Shown: positions 30,836 through 43,935, numbered from the stretch's first letter. The stretch is DNA of 64,000 nucleotides from Diadema setosum (GCF_964275005.1 NW_027307652.1:434001-498000); one strand, 5' to 3'. The notes: generated from the letters alone by a model not told the origin. Program-made: numbers and translations.

Positions 30836-32812
30836 TTTTTCTTCTTCTTTTTCTTCTTTCTCCTCAAAAGTTGTGTATGGATTAGCTCAAAAAGTCCTCT
30901 TCCTATCAATGTCAAAATCATACCATATATGTATCATGTCTCAAAGACGGCAATCGAACTAAAATCAAAGTTATCAGTCGACCGTGACGTCACTATGACG
31001 TCATTATATAAAAACACATTCTCAATCATATGTCATTAATGGAATGGAATTTTTCGATCAAATTTACGTCACATATATTTCAAATTATGCGCATTCTACT
31101 CATATTTTCAGAATTCATATTTTCCCTTAAAACGTGCGCGTACGCGCGCGTTGAAATATTTGTATGCTCAAATCGAGCTCAAAATTTTTTTGCACACGTT
31201 TCAGACCATTTGCAGCATTTTTTGAAAAATTGAAAAAATTGGACGGACGCGTACGCGCGCGCACATATACGCACGCACAGCTCATATGCAATAGAAATTT
31301 CCCATTTTTTCACACTTATCGGATGCCTGAAATGTCAAGGAATATTTCTACCAAGTTTCACGTCAATCTGACTCAATATGACGTCACACGGGCCCGTCAA
31401 AGTTGAAATTCCGCGCGCGCGTCAATGGCGATATACAGTGCAACAATGCCAAAAAAACCGCCAATTTCAAATCCGAGTTTACTCGCCAGGATGGACGGTG
31501 ACCCCCCATTTTCTGGACATATTTTGAAAACTGATGAGTTGAACATGTCATTTCATGGGTTGGCAATGCTGAAAAAATGATGAAAAGCTATCAAATTTCT
31601 TAATAAATCAAAACAAGTAAATTTTCAAAATGACGTCATCAAATTTCAAGTTTACTCGAGCGTATCTCACTTATCCTTAGTCAATTTTCACCCAGATTTC
31701 AGTATGCTGTAGCTTATTTAATACTCTATCAGTTACGTAATAACACAATTTTGATTGAATGACAGCATGACCTCATAAAAATGAATTGAAAGTAACCTTG
31801 TCGAATTTGACCAGTTTACGTGTTATCTCTATGGGAGTGCAGTTTTTCTGGAAATGAAAATTGACATTACTGTCTTTTTCGAGCACTAGCTCACTTATGC
31901 TTCAGTGAATTTCTCCCAGATTTTAGTATGTTGTAGCTGAGACTTCGGGCTATCTAAGTGTGCCCTCCATTTTTTCATACGACGTCGGCATCACGTCGAA
32001 AAACTTGGTTGAAAATGACACGAGGCTTCGATGCAGCGTCATTTTGCTTAATACACAGGGCCTATGGAGAATGAAATAGGTCATTGCGTAGCGCATCCGA
32101 CTCGTAATCCTAAGGTCCCTGGTTCGAGGCTCACCCCTGCCAATTTTTTTTTTAACACTTTTTTTTCTTCTTTTTCTTTAGTTAATCTTAATCTCCCTTT
32201 CCTTACTTTATCTTTTTCTGATTTTTTTATGCTTCTCCTTCAGATTTCTATAAAATAACATAATTTTTTCTTTATTTTTCTTTCTTTCTACTACTTTCTG
32301 TGCAATAGATGAACAACAACAATGGCTATCAGTCCCATATTTTGCACGTGTTTAGTACATGTCACGTACATTATTTCATAATATAACAACTACTTGATCG
32401 GACACCATCTTGGGTATGTAAATTAGGGTCAAAGGTCATAAATGTTTCATCCTGTATCTTGGTGAATACATGTCTCATCTTTCCCATATTTTGCACACGC
32501 AAAGACCATGTTACAAGAATCATTTCATAAATTAATCACTTTTTGCTTAGACGCCATCTTAGGTGTGCAAAGTGAGGTCAAAGGTCAAATATACTTCATT
32601 CTGTATTTCCGTTAGTGTATACGGAATTCGGTACCAAAGATGGCAGGTCTCACTCCCTTTTCTAAATGAGAATCCAAACATCACACGGCCAATGTCCAGT
32701 CAACACAGATGAAACCTGTATGGTCGTGAATATTTGGATCAGGACTCAAATCATTGATTTTCGAAGAGATCGGATCACCTAATTTGTCAGTCTTGACAAA
32801 TTCCGAGTCTAG
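30836..32812 (+). mobile_element. Rolling-circle-like element U7
   Basis: Directly follows the previous CTAG. The 5' hairpin is missing, as in U1, and the first ~500 bp are nearly identical to U1 (starting tttttcttcttctttttctt). Ends CTAG 32,809-32,812. It carries an inserted tRNA-like sequence in the module region. Confidence 0.72.
32014..32270 (+). mobile_element. tRNA-like SINE inserted in U7
   Basis: Breaks the module between acttggttgaaa and tttctttctttct. The portion 32,079-32,142 resembles a tRNA: GCATCCGA then CTCGTAA as anticodon stem-loop (Thr-CGT type) and GGTTCGAGGCT as B box. The 3' side of the anticodon stem is mutated (TCCTA), so it is not a working tRNA. A long T-rich tail follows. 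A copy on the other strand is at about 50,330-50,600, and a short remnant is at 54,188-54,275. Confidence 0.5.
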
Positions 32813-35494
32813 TTTGTTTCTTTATTTCTCCTCAAAAGTTGTGCAGAGGTTAGCTCAGAAAGTCCTCTGCCTATCAATTTCAAAATCATACCATGTATGT
32901 ATCATGCCTCAAAGATGACTGATCTAATGTATCATAGTGATCAGTCGACCGTGACGTCACGATGACGTCATTATATGAAAACACATTTTCATTCATATCT
33001 CATTAATGGAATGGAAATTTTCAATGAAATTTACGTCACATATATTTCAAGTCAAGCGCATTCTACTCATATTATCAAAATTCATATTCATTATTAAAAC
33101 GTGCGCGTACGCGCGCGTTGAAATATTTGTATGCTCCAATCGAGCTCAAAATCTTTTTGCACACGTTTCAGACCATTTGGAGCATTTTTTGAAAAATTGA
33201 AAAAATCGGACGGACGCGTACGCGCGCGCACATATACGCACGCACAGCTCATATGCAATGAAAATTTCCCGTTTTTTCACTTTGATCGGATGTCTGAAAT
33301 GTCAAGGAATATTTCTACCAAGTTTCAAGTCAATCCCACTCAAAATGACGTCATACCGGTCCGTCAAAGTTGAAATTCCGCGCGCGCGTCAATGGCGATA
33401 TACAGTGCAACAATGCCAAAAAACTTCCAATTTTAAATCCGATTTTACTCGTCAGGATGGACGGTGACCCCCCATTTTCTTTACATATTCTGAAAGCTGA
33501 TGAGTTGTACATGTCATTTCATGGGTTGGCAATGCTGAAAAAATGATTAAAAGGTATCAAATTTCTTAATAAAGTAAAAAAAGTAAATTTTCAAAATGAC
33601 GTCATCAAATTTCAAGTTCATTCAAGCATATCTCACTTATTCTTTAGTTGATTTTCGTCCAAATTTCAATATGTTGTAGCTTATTAAATGGTCTTTCAGA
33701 TATATACTAACAACAATTTGATTGGATGACGGCATCACCTCGTAAAAAGGGATTGATGACGTCATCAAATTTCAAGTTCACTCGAGCGTATCTCACTTAT
33801 CCTTTGCCAATTTACACCGAGATTTCAGTATGTTGTAGCTTGTTAAATGATCTTTCATTAATATACTTACAACTTTTTGATTGGATGACGGCATCACCTC
33901 GTAAAAATGGATTGAAAATAATATTGTCAAATTTGACCAGTTTACGTGTTATCTCTATGGGAGAGCAGTTTTTCTGGCAGTGAAAATTGACATGACTCTC
34001 TTTTTCGAGCACTAGCTCACTTATGCTTCGGTGAATTTCTCCCATATTTTAGTATGTTGTAGCTGAGACTTTAGGCTATCGTAGTTGTGCCCTTCGTTTT
34101 TTCATACGGAGTCGGCATCATGCCCAAAAACCTGGTTGAAATTAAAGCTTATCTTCCATTTTTTTTTCATATTCCTTTCTTTCTGCAACTTTCTTTGCAA
34201 TAACTCAAGAAAAACAAGCTCTATCAGCCCAATATTTTGCACATGTTAAGTTTATGTCACGTACATTATTTCATAAAATAACAACTACTTGATCGGGCAC
34301 CTTCTTGGGTATGTAAATTAGGGTCAAAGGTCAAAAATGTTTCATCCTGTATCTTGGTGAATACATGTCTTATCTTTCCCATATTTTGCATACGTAAAGA
34401 CCATGTTACAAGAATCATTTCACAAAATAACCAGTTTTTGCTCAGACGCCATCTTGTCTGTGCAAAGTAGGGTCAAAGGTCATATGTACTTCTTTCTTTA
34501 TCTTCATTATGACGTGTTATCTCTATGGGAGGGAATTTTTCTAGATGTGAAAATTGACATGATTGTCTTTATCTACGACTAGCTCACTTGCCCTTCGGTG
34601 AATTTCTTCCAGATTTTAGTATGTTGTAGCCAATTTAATACTCTTTAAGTTCTATTCCATCAAAGATTTAATCGGATGATGTCTTCACCTCGTGAAAATG
34701 GATATAATGTAACCTTGTCAAATTTGACCAGTTTACGTGTTATCTCTATGGGAGGGAATTTTTCTGGAAATGAAAATTGACATGGCGGTCTTTATCGAGC
34801 ACGAGTTCACTTACTCTTCGGTGAATTTCTCCCAGATTTTAATATGTTGTAGCTGAGACTATGGGCTATCGTCAATGTTCTCTCCAATTTTTCATACGAC
34901 GCCGAGATCACGTCAAAAAACTTGGTTGAAATCAAACTTATCTTCGATGTATTGAGATATTTCTTTCTTTCTGCAACTTTCTTTGCAATAACTCGAGAAA
35001 AACAGCCCCTTTCATCCCCATATTTTGCACATGTTTAGTTCATGTCACGTACATTATTTTATAAAATAACAACTACTTGATCAGACACCATCTTGGGTAT
35101 GTAAATTAGGGTCAAAGGTCATAAATGTTTCAACCTGTATCTTGGTGAATATATGTCCTATCTTTCCCATATTTTGCACACGTAAAGACCATGTTACAAG
35201 AATCATTTCACAAAATAACCACTTTTTGCTCAGATGCCATCTTGGCTGTGCAAAGTTGGGTCAATGGTCAAAATACTTCATTCTGTATCTTCGTTATAGT
35301 GTATACAGAAATTGGTACCAAAGATGGCAGACCTGACTCTCTTTTCTAAATGAGAATCCAAACATCACACGGCCAATGTCTCTAAACACAGATGAAACGT
35401 ATATGGTCATGTCTATTGCGATCAGGACTCGAATCATTGATTAAAAAAAAATCGGATCACCTAATTTGTCAGTCTTGACAAATTCCAAGTCTAG
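32813..35494 (+). mobile_element. Rolling-circle-like element U8
   Basis: Follows U7 without spacer, lacks the 5' hairpin, and ends CTAG 35,491-35,494. From about 33,190 it is nearly identical to U1 from about 10,286, at a constant offset of about 22,904 bp. It is therefore part of a segmental duplication rather than an independent insertion. Confidence 0.75.
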
Positions 35495-36319
35495 TTTCCA
35501 CATTATTCTCATTAACAGTAGCCTTTGTTTCTCTTTGAAAACAACATTTTCTGAAAGCATAACTCTTACTCTCACCACTTTCGAAACATCTCATCAGTTT
35601 GATGGGGAGAAGGTATGAAATTAGTGCATTGACCCTACCCATTTTGTTCAAATGCGATTTTCTCGGAATTGTTTTTGCGCTGCGCGGCGTTTTTCGTCGG
35701 TTCGCCGTATCACCGACGATATTGTTGAAACAGGGAGTTCTCTTCCCACCTCCATGCTTGAAACCATTTTTATAAAGGCTACCAACTACTGACGGCGTGC
35801 GTTGTGTGTACTACTGGTGCAGTACTTGGTGCGTCGTCTGTGTGTCTGTGTATTCAAGAGTAAGGCAAAGTTCAGCGGTTGACGCGGAGCTGCAGCACAG
35901 GTTCCCTTCGAAGTGGGAGTTTGAGAGGCCAGATCGTCCGGGTTCTTTGCGAGCGAGTTGTCGTGTGTCCTCCTTTTGCCTGCTTGTGTCTGTCTCGTCC
36001 AACCAAAGGGGTACACTAAAGATAAACCATGGCTCACCTCTGCTTCTTGGTTGTTATCACCCTCTCCTTTATGAGCGTTACCTCAGCTGGAATCGGTAAG
36101 TTTGTTTTTTATTACTTTGACAAAAATCTTATTTCATCTAATCATTTCATCTTCTTCTTCTTTTTTTTTTTTTTTTGGTGGGGGGGGGGTCTTGTGTCTT
36201 GGTTTTCTTTTCTTTCTCCTCTTTCAGTCTTTCTGGTCGCTACAATAGCTACAATCTCTTTGTCCAGTGATGTAATCAGCTTTCATTGTTGAATGGTTTT
36301 ACGTACAAATGACATTTCA
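35495..36319 (+). repeat. Segment S, copy C
   Basis: Same content as copy A. The TATA box is at 35,771-35,776, and the intronic G-run is slightly shorter. Bounded by CTAG on the left and TTAGG on the right. Confidence 0.8.
36029..36292 (+). CDS. Two-exon small peptide gene, copy C
   Basis: Exon 1 is 36,029-36,095 with donor GTAAGT at 36,096. Exon 2 is 36,228-36,292 after tttctttctcctctttcag. The 43-residue prediction is the same as in copy A: signal peptide, then a second hydrophobic stretch ending in Cys. The intron is about 132 bp. Identity with copy A extends through the non-coding DNA, so conservation alone does not prove that it is translated. Confidence 0.5.
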   Translation: MAHLCFLVVITLSFMSVTSAGIGKFVFYYFDKNLISSNHFIFFFFFFFFWWGGGLVSWFSFLSPLSVFLVATIATISLSSDVISFHC

Positions 36320-37354
36320 TTAGGTGATCCGAGTATCCTCTCGGATCACCTTCTGTATCTGTACGGATTCTTTGTTCTTCTTCTTCTTCTTCTTTCTTTC
36401 TGGACAAAATTTGTGCATCTACTTACTCAGAAAGTTCTCAGAGTATCAATTTCAAACTCATACCATATATGTATCATGTCCCAAAGACGACAAATCTAAA
36501 ATATCATTGTGATTAGTCAATCGTGACGTCACTATGACGTCATTATATGAAAACACATTCTCAATCATATCTCATTAATGGAATGGAGTTTTTCAATGAA
36601 ATTTACGTCACATATATTTCAAGTTATGGGCATTTTACTCATATTCTCAAAATGCATACTTTCCTTTGAAACGTGTGCGTACGCGCACGTTGAAATATTT
36701 GTATGCTCAAATCGAGCTCAAATTTTTTTTTTTGCACACGTTTCAGACCATTTAGAGCATTTTTTGAAAAATTGAAAAAATTTTACGGACGCGTACGCGC
36801 GCGCGCATATACGCACGCACAGCTCATATGCAATAGAAATTTCCCGTTTTTTTACACTTATCGCCTGCCTGAAATGTCAGGGAATATGTCTACCAAGTTT
36901 CAAATCAATCCGACTCAATATGACGTCATACGGGCCCGTCAAAGTTGAAATTCCGCGCGCGCGTCAATGGCGATATACATGCAACAATGCCAAAAAAACT
37001 GCCAATTTTAAATCCGATTTTACTCGTCAGGATGGACGGTGACCCCCCATTTTCTTTACATATTCTGAAAGCTGATGAGTTGTACATATCATTTCATGGG
37101 TTGGCGATGCTGGAAAAATGATTAAAAGATATCAAATTTCTTAATAAAATAAAAAGAGTAAATTTTCAAAATGACGTCATCAAATTACAAGTTCACTCAA
37201 GCGTATCTCACTTATCCTTTGCCAATATACACCCAGATTTCAGTATGTTGTAGCTTATTATATGATCTTTCATTAATATCATTACAACATTTTGATTAGA
37301 TGACGGCATCACCTCGTAATATTGGATTGAAAGTAATCTTCCCTTATAAAAAAA

Positions 37355-38885
37355 ACCATGGTTTTACAACCGTAACTATGGTATAACCATGGTTATGGAC
37401 GGTTTTACAATGGATCGATGGTAGTCCATGATTTTCAATTCATATCCATGGTAAATGTGTGGCGAAAGTGTGGTAATACCATTGTTAAAATACCATAGTT
37501 ATGATAACATGATAAAACTTTCATTTTACGACGGTTTTAAAACCATGGTGAAAAAATCATTGTTATACCACAGTTTTAAGAAATTAAAAAAACAATGGTG
37601 AGAAAACCACGACAAAACCATCGTTCTACTTTGGTAAAAATAACATAATAATATAACAATGGTTGTAACCATGGTTTCACAATAGTATAAAAACAATGGT
37701 TAGGAAACCATGGTGTAACTCTCGTTCTACCAAGGTTGAAAACCATCGTTATTAAACCATGATTTCATCATGGTTTTATGATAGTGTAAAAAAGATAGTA
37801 ATAAAACCATGATTTTAACCATGATATTATGATAGCACAAAAACACTAGTTATAATACCATGGTTAAACTTTCGTTTTACAAAGGTTAAAAATGATGGGT
37901 ATTAACCATGATATTAACCATGGTTTTATCATAGTCAAAAAATGATGGTTATATAACCATGGCTCTAACAGTGGTTTAATGAAAGTGTTTTAAAACCATG
38001 GTTAAAAAATCATCGTTATACCACAGTTTTAAGAAATTAAAAAAACAATGGTGAGAAAACCACAACAAGACTATCGTTCTACTTTGGTAAAAATAACATT
38101 AATATAACAATGGTTGTAACCATGGTTTCACAATAGTATAAAAACAATGGTTAGGAAACCATGGTGTAACTCTCGTTCTACTAAGGTTGAAAACCATCGT
38201 TATAAAGCCATGATTTCATTATGGTTTTATGATAGTGTAAAAACAATAGTTATAAAACCATGATTTTAACCGTGGTTTTATGATAGCACAAAAACACTAG
38301 TTATAAAAAAAACTTTCGTTTTACAAAGGTTGAAAACGATGGCTATTAACCATGATTATATTAACCATGGTTTTATCATAGTTATTAAAAAAAAATGATG
38401 GTTAGGCTATATAACCATGACTTTAACAGTGGTTTAACAAAAGTGTGAAAACAACGGTTTTAAACAATGGTTCAAATTCCATTTTAGCAAGGAAAACGAT
38501 GGTCATAGCTACACCAGGATTTGAACCATGGTTTTATCATAGTGTGATGTGCAAAGGATGGTTATGAAACATTGATTGGTTCTACGAACCGTGGTTTCAT
38601 GATAGTGAAGAGGCGGTTAAAAAGCCATGATTTTCACCATGGTTGTATGATAGCTCATAAGAACAGTGGTTATAAAACCGTGGTTTAACTTTTGTTTACC
38701 CACGGTTGAAAAAGTGGTTATTTTAACAATGGTTTCAACCGTGGTTTCCATGCTGATCAGATATAGAGTGCAGAAAAACCATGATATTCTAGAATTTCTA
38801 ACCATGGAACCTGGGTATGATAGCATAAGAACAGTGGTTATTAAACCATGGTTAACTTTTTGTTTTACCAAAGTTTAAACCACGT
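37355..38885. repeat. Left CCATGGTT subterminal array
   Basis: Dozens of CCATGGTT, AACCATGG and one-base variants, on average every 25-40 bp. A ~458-bp stretch is duplicated: ttaagaaattaaaaaaacaa occurs at about 37,576 and 38,034. The many ATG/stop combinations are not genes. Confidence 0.85.
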
Positions 38886-39672
38886 GCACTATGATTATTG
38901 AATGATGTCGATCACAAAAATCAATATGAAAACTCTTAATTTGATGGCCGCAATGCCAATGCAAGTCATGACGGACATTCATCTAACGCAACCACCCGCA
39001 CCCGTTTGGCTTCAACAGGATTATGTAAACAAACAGTAGTCTTACCATTGCAAACAAAAAGCTGCTTCACTTGGTTGATTTACAGCATTCCTAAAATGCA
39101 ACATCTATTCACTACGGAATAAAGCACGTAAAAAACCTTAAATGAGATTACATACTCGTGAAAAAATAAAAAAAGGTAGTAACTCATTGCCGCCCGTTCG
39201 TTCCCCGTAGCTTTGACATGTACACACAACAATAGAAAACTATATGAATGCAATCGGCGTGTAATTGTGTACGATGAATGGGAGATCCGGGTTGTTGATA
39301 TGAGGCTCGTTCGTACCAAAGATCACAACAAAAATATATTTCAAAATATATGGAGCACAAAAAATATTGACACATTGAAAAAACATTAATTTGCAATACA
39401 AAAAGTTGTAAACATATATTTTTTATTCAAAACCAAAAATTTAATGATTACAAGTTTTCTTGATAATAATGTAACGTAAGAGGTCATGTGCGTGTTGTTG
39501 TTGTCGCTGATTGAACCTTACGTGTATGTACTGCTGAACCGTTAGTCCGCGACCGCGCTCAAAAACCACACACACGGCTACGATTGATGTTCATCATTTC
39601 AAACGCTCTTTCGTGATGATATCTGACCGGAGTCAAACATCTCGACGTACGAACCATCTGATATTTTCAGAA
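38886..39672. other. Interior of the large element, no gene seen
   Basis: Mixed-composition DNA. No splice-flanked coding frame, known repeat or RNA gene was found before the ATG at 39,673. Confidence 0.35.
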
Positions 39673-39733
39673 ATGGCTAGCAAACGGCCCCTAAGAAAAA
39701 GAGGAACTGCTCCTTTGGGATTCTTCGAGGAAG
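39673..39733 (+). CDS. Candidate first coding exon in the large element
   Basis: ATG in the context cagaaATGG starts MASKRPLRKRGTAPLGFFEE, a short basic N-terminus with an NLS-like KRPLRKR. A possible donor (GAAG/GTTGGT) is at 39,734. If not spliced, the frame ends three codons later. It has the look of a nuclear protein's start, as in many transposases, but nothing downstream could be joined to it with certainty. Confidence 0.3.
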
Positions 39734-40126
39734 GTTGGTCAACGTAACTTTTAATACATTATTAGTAGACCTAATCTTAGCTAAAATAATTACCAGCGAG
39801 ATTTGCATTGAATTGTCCCGACCGACCCGGGGCCGGCAGCGGCCCTGCCCCTGCTGTGCAAATTTCGCATGATCGTATCAAGTGGGGATAACCAGTCCAG
39901 TAGACTGTTCTGTATCTGAAAGTGTGACTGAGTCAGTGAGTGTGAGAGTATGACATGAGAGCTCAAGAGTTTGGAATGAGTTGTTCTAACTCAGCTACTG
40001 TATTGTACTGAACTGTTAGTGTTACTGTGTCACGTAAATTCTACAAGTTATCTACGGTAACTAGATTCTATACACAACCCAGTCGCTGTAGACAGTGTAG
40101 ATCTAACCCTGTTATAGTGGTAGTAT

Positions 40127-40640
40127 GGTTGGGGCACCACCTATCGGCAGGGCACCTTCCCATTGGCACCCTGCGTATCATGGCTGTTTGCGTATAGAAC
40201 GAAAAGGTACGCGCGGGATTAAGTGTCATGAGCTATAAAAACAATGAAACCGAGGAAACGAAAATCAAACTCAAACAAACCAAGCTAGAAATTACACATC
40301 CGCTCAGTAACGACGCATGGCTGTGAAATTCACGTGTATACCTATGGCCTGTGAAATTCACGTGTATTACCTATGCTGTGAAATTCACGTGTATACCTAT
40401 GGAGGTTAGGGGGTGCCGATCGCAAGGTTCCCTTAATTTAGCTGCGCGAAGAAAATGAAACGCACGCGCTAAAATTGCGCTATTTTAAAACGGAGATTCG
40501 TAATCAATGAGACGGTCACGACATTCAAAACTGCAGTATTTATGGCATATTTGAGGTAAGAATTTAGGCGGATGTGTGTTATATTTTTAGAATAAACGAG
40601 CTACAGATCCTTAGGGTGGCGATACGTGGTACCCCCAACC
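40127..40640. mobile_element. MITE with GGTACCACCTATCGGC-type ends, copy 1
   Basis: Starts GGTTGGGGCACCACCTATCG. It ends with the inverted counterpart, TATC..GTGGTACCCCCAACC. The internal phrase gtgaaattcacgtgtat occurs three times as a local triplication. A second, diverged copy is at 56,483-56,928. No coding frame. Confidence 0.65.
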
Positions 40641-40773
40641 CTACTAGTAGCGACAGGCTATAATTTATTTGCACAGCGTACTCTAACAGCGTCTGGTCGG
40701 GCTAACAAGACGGTAGTCGGTAGTTCTAACAGTTAGGCGTAATCCCTAACAATGTTAGTAGGCATAGGCCTAC

Positions 40774-40918
40774 CTCATATTGGGTGGTGATGTCAGGTTC
40801 GGTGCAAGCTACATCAACAACACTATTTTCTGCTAACTCTGTTAGGACTTCTAGTGGTAACTGCTCCAGTGAATCAAGAGTATCAGTAGAAGCTACGCTA
40901 AGACACAAGGGCTTACTC
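40774..40918 (-). CDS. Candidate internal exon, unknown protein
   Basis: On the minus strand an acceptor (ctagttcgcag) precedes a 145-bp open segment that ends TATGAG/GTAGGC, a good donor. It reads SKPLCLSVASTDTLDSLEQ, then LPLEVLTELAENSVVDV, then ACTEPDITTQYE, an acidic, protein-like sequence. No family was recognised. It lies on the strand opposite to the candidate exons at 39,673 and 43,936, so at most one set can belong to the same gene. Confidence 0.35.
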
Positions 40919-42392
40919 CTGCGAACTAGTACGCTCATGGGCGAAATACGGACGCCATTCCGCCATTGAAAGCAACAGACCGATAGATTGATTAGAGGGC
41001 GTACTGTATATTTCGCGATCATGATATCAGTGCCGTATCACTGGGTCCTCGTATTTCTGTCTCCCTTTCATTTTTCCCCTTTTTAGGGGGCATACAGGGG
41101 AAGATATGTACGATATGTACCGATGTACATGTATGTACTTAGAATCTTGTTTTGTCGTAAAGAAGTATCATTCCTGTCTAACCATGAAATGTATTTGAAA
41201 AAAATGTTATTTACTTTCCAATCGCAATCTGCAGGCCCACAAAGTTTGAGCTGAAGTAGGTAGACCAAACTATGTTTCGGGAGGGAGAGAGAAAGAGATA
41301 GGTGGCGTTTGTCAGCTCAAACACAAACTTGCTGAGGGACTACTGATAAAAAAGTAATTACATTACTTCAATTTTTTTTTTTTTACATATTGACAGAAAA
41401 TATACTTTTTGTGATATTTTGAGGTCTGAAATGCAATTCTACCGCTGTGTGCTTCCTTTTAAAATGAAGAAAATGAAAGGAAGGTAGGGTTTGCTCCATA
41501 GGCTCACGTGTTTAAGAAGCTTGCGGTATTATTACTAAATTGGCTGCCATTGGGCTCCATGTTGGGCTCCCGCTCCATGCCGTACTACACCCGTTTGCGT
41601 GCGAAGTCGTGAGAGTACGCCCTCTTAGCTTCTATACTCTTTGATTGTGTCTCAGCACTAACTTAAGCGCTGGCAGCCACTGGCACTGGCGATAAAACTG
41701 AAGTGAACTTGAAGTCCGTAGGTGCTGGTAGGATGACCTCAAAAATATGTCATAAATTTCTGGTTGCTGGTGCTGGGCAAACTTGTGAAAGATTCGTCTG
41801 TCCGAAGGAGGAGTCTTTTTTTTTTTTTTTTGACGTTACTTATGGCTCTCTACCTCCGGACTATGTCTATAGGAGGGGATCCGTAAAGCCAGATGCAGTC
41901 TCTGCTCTGTGGAACATATCCCCGTCGACGAGATACAGACCAATCTTTCGGTCAAGTGCTGGGCTTGGTGTTGAAATCAAAGAATGTCGTCTGCTGAACC
42001 TAGCTCCGCCATTTCGTAGTGTAAGAGTTAGGCCTGTAGCATGTACATTCTATGCTAATGCAATGGTCACCCACGCCACGAAACGTAGGCCCTACACGAG
42101 CATGTGGCTTCATAAATCTGAGCCTGGAAGCATAAAATTAAATATTAAGTTGTGTTTTGAAGAATGGTTGAAATTTGGGGCATTTTAGTCTGTCTTCCTC
42201 ACTTTGTGTCTAAAAACTAAGCAGTCCTGCATCTTTTAATATTCGAGTGTAATCATGCGCCATCACTTTTCGTCGTGCGATTCTCACGGACCTTGCGATG
42301 CTGCGATTTCCAACACCTATTGCTGGGGATCAATAACTTTGATAAGTATCGCTTAGTTAATCCGACCGTCGGTGTTGGAGCTCAGTTTAAGT

Positions 42393-43575
42393 CAGTCATT
42401 TGGGAGCTAGCACTAGCACTGATCTTGAAATCCCCCAATGGCAAAGGATGCTGTATTTTGTAATTTGTATGTTATACCAGTATATCATTCACCTAACGGA
42501 TTGTTGTGTGATTTTTCTGGCTAACCTTATTTTTCTTCTCTCAATCATTAATAGGTGTATTATTGTTATGTCGTGTTTTTTTTTTCCTCATCAGAATCAA
42601 AGATTGACTGTGCAAGTGGCTGATGTGAGAAGGTGTTTCCATAGAAGACTTGCAGTCCATAGAAGACTTGAGGTCCATCCATGACCATTGATCGTGCTGT
42701 CCACTAGCTTGCTCCTTTCATGGGTACAAGTACATGATACACATGCAGCGCTGATTTACATCAATATGTGTACATGGCATCCTCCTGGCTGAATTCTGGT
42801 GCAAAGAAGTGGATCATCTGATGTCATGTTTTTTCCCGTTTGACCATGTCATCAAGGAGAAGGTATTCCTTTTTCTTTGTTTCTTTATTTCAACCCAGTA
42901 TGGTTCATTAGGAATTTGAGCATATCGCTGTAACATACCCAAATTCTTGTGCAACATCCTCAAAAACCAGCAGCATGCTATGCGACATTGTAGAATATTT
43001 GGGAGTCTTTTATTCCAGCAGTCATTTGGGAGCTAGCACAAGCACCAAACTTTAAATCATCCAATGCTGTATTTTGTATGTTACATACATAATTTTCCTG
43101 TGTGATTTTTCTGCCTAACCTTATTTCACTTCTCTCAATCATCACTATTATCGTTATGTTGTGTTATTTTTTTTCCTCATCAGAATCAATGATTGATTGT
43201 GCCAGTGGCTGACACGAGAAGGTTTCTCCATAGAAGACTTGAAGTCCACCCATGACCATCGATCAGGCTGTCCCCTAGCTAGCTCCTTTCATGGGTACAA
43301 GTACATGCAGTGCTGATATGTGTATGGCATCCTCCTGGCTGAATTCTGGTGCAGAGAAGTCCATCTACTGATGTCATACTTTCTCCCGCTTTTCCATGTC
43401 ATCAAGGGTAAGATACTCCTCTTTCTTACTTTGTTTCTTTCTTTTTTTCAACCCATTATTAGTGTGGTTCATGAGGAATTTGAGCATTACACTGCAGCAT
43501 ACCCAAATTCTTGTGCAACATTCTCAAATACCAGCAGCATGCTATGCAGCATCCTAAAATATTGGCAACCTGCTT
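42393..43575 (+). repeat. Tandem duplication, ~620-bp unit
   Basis: Copy 1 is about 42,393-43,018 and copy 2 about 43,019-43,575. Both start cagtcatttgggagctagca and contain tcctcatcagaatcaa, gcatcctcctggctgaattc and ccatgtcatcaag. The frame ILLAEFWC followed by K/R and EV is open in both copies up to a GT (EK/gtattc, KG/gtaaga). An upstream stop in that frame and the lack of an acceptor leave its coding status open. Confidence 0.7.
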
Positions 43576-43935
43576 AAAATAGAATGTGATCAATTTTTGA
43601 AAAAACATCAAATTACTCTAGGCAATTTGTGCACAATACATGATATGGAATGTTGAACATAATGGCTTCACCTGTATGTGGCACTTAGGGGTTAAAATGA
43701 TTGTAAAAGTACACTGTATTTTAAACAGTATCTCTCCAGCACATTAGAGTGATGAAATGATGGCTAGGTGTACCACATCAATCTAATCCCATTCTTCTTA
43801 TGTTTTTTGCAAGGTAGCTATTCTGTGCAAGAATTTTGTGTGTTGAGTATTTGAAGTAGAGTTTAACACGTACTACATGTTATTATTATTTTAAAAAAAT
43901 AATAGCGTAATGAATAAATTCTCAGTTCGTTGCAG

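Larger units (their letters stand above)
33190..37340 (+). repeat. Segmental duplication of 10,286-14,436
   Basis: Corresponding landmarks keep an offset of 22,903-22,905 bp: atcggacgga 10,301/33,205, CTAG 12,586/35,491, ATG 13,124/36,029, TTAGG 13,417/36,320. The block covers most of one element, segment S and the start of the next element. Differences are few, so the duplication is recent. Confidence 0.85.

Noticed and set aside
32079..32142. Functional tRNA gene
   Set aside because: The anticodon stem does not pair and the acceptor stem is absent; it is a SINE-like remnant.
41703..42188. 161-codon frame in the large element
   Set aside because: Contains a poly-Phe run from a T-tract and no recognisable motif; no splice or start support. 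Left as chance, though transcript data could change this.
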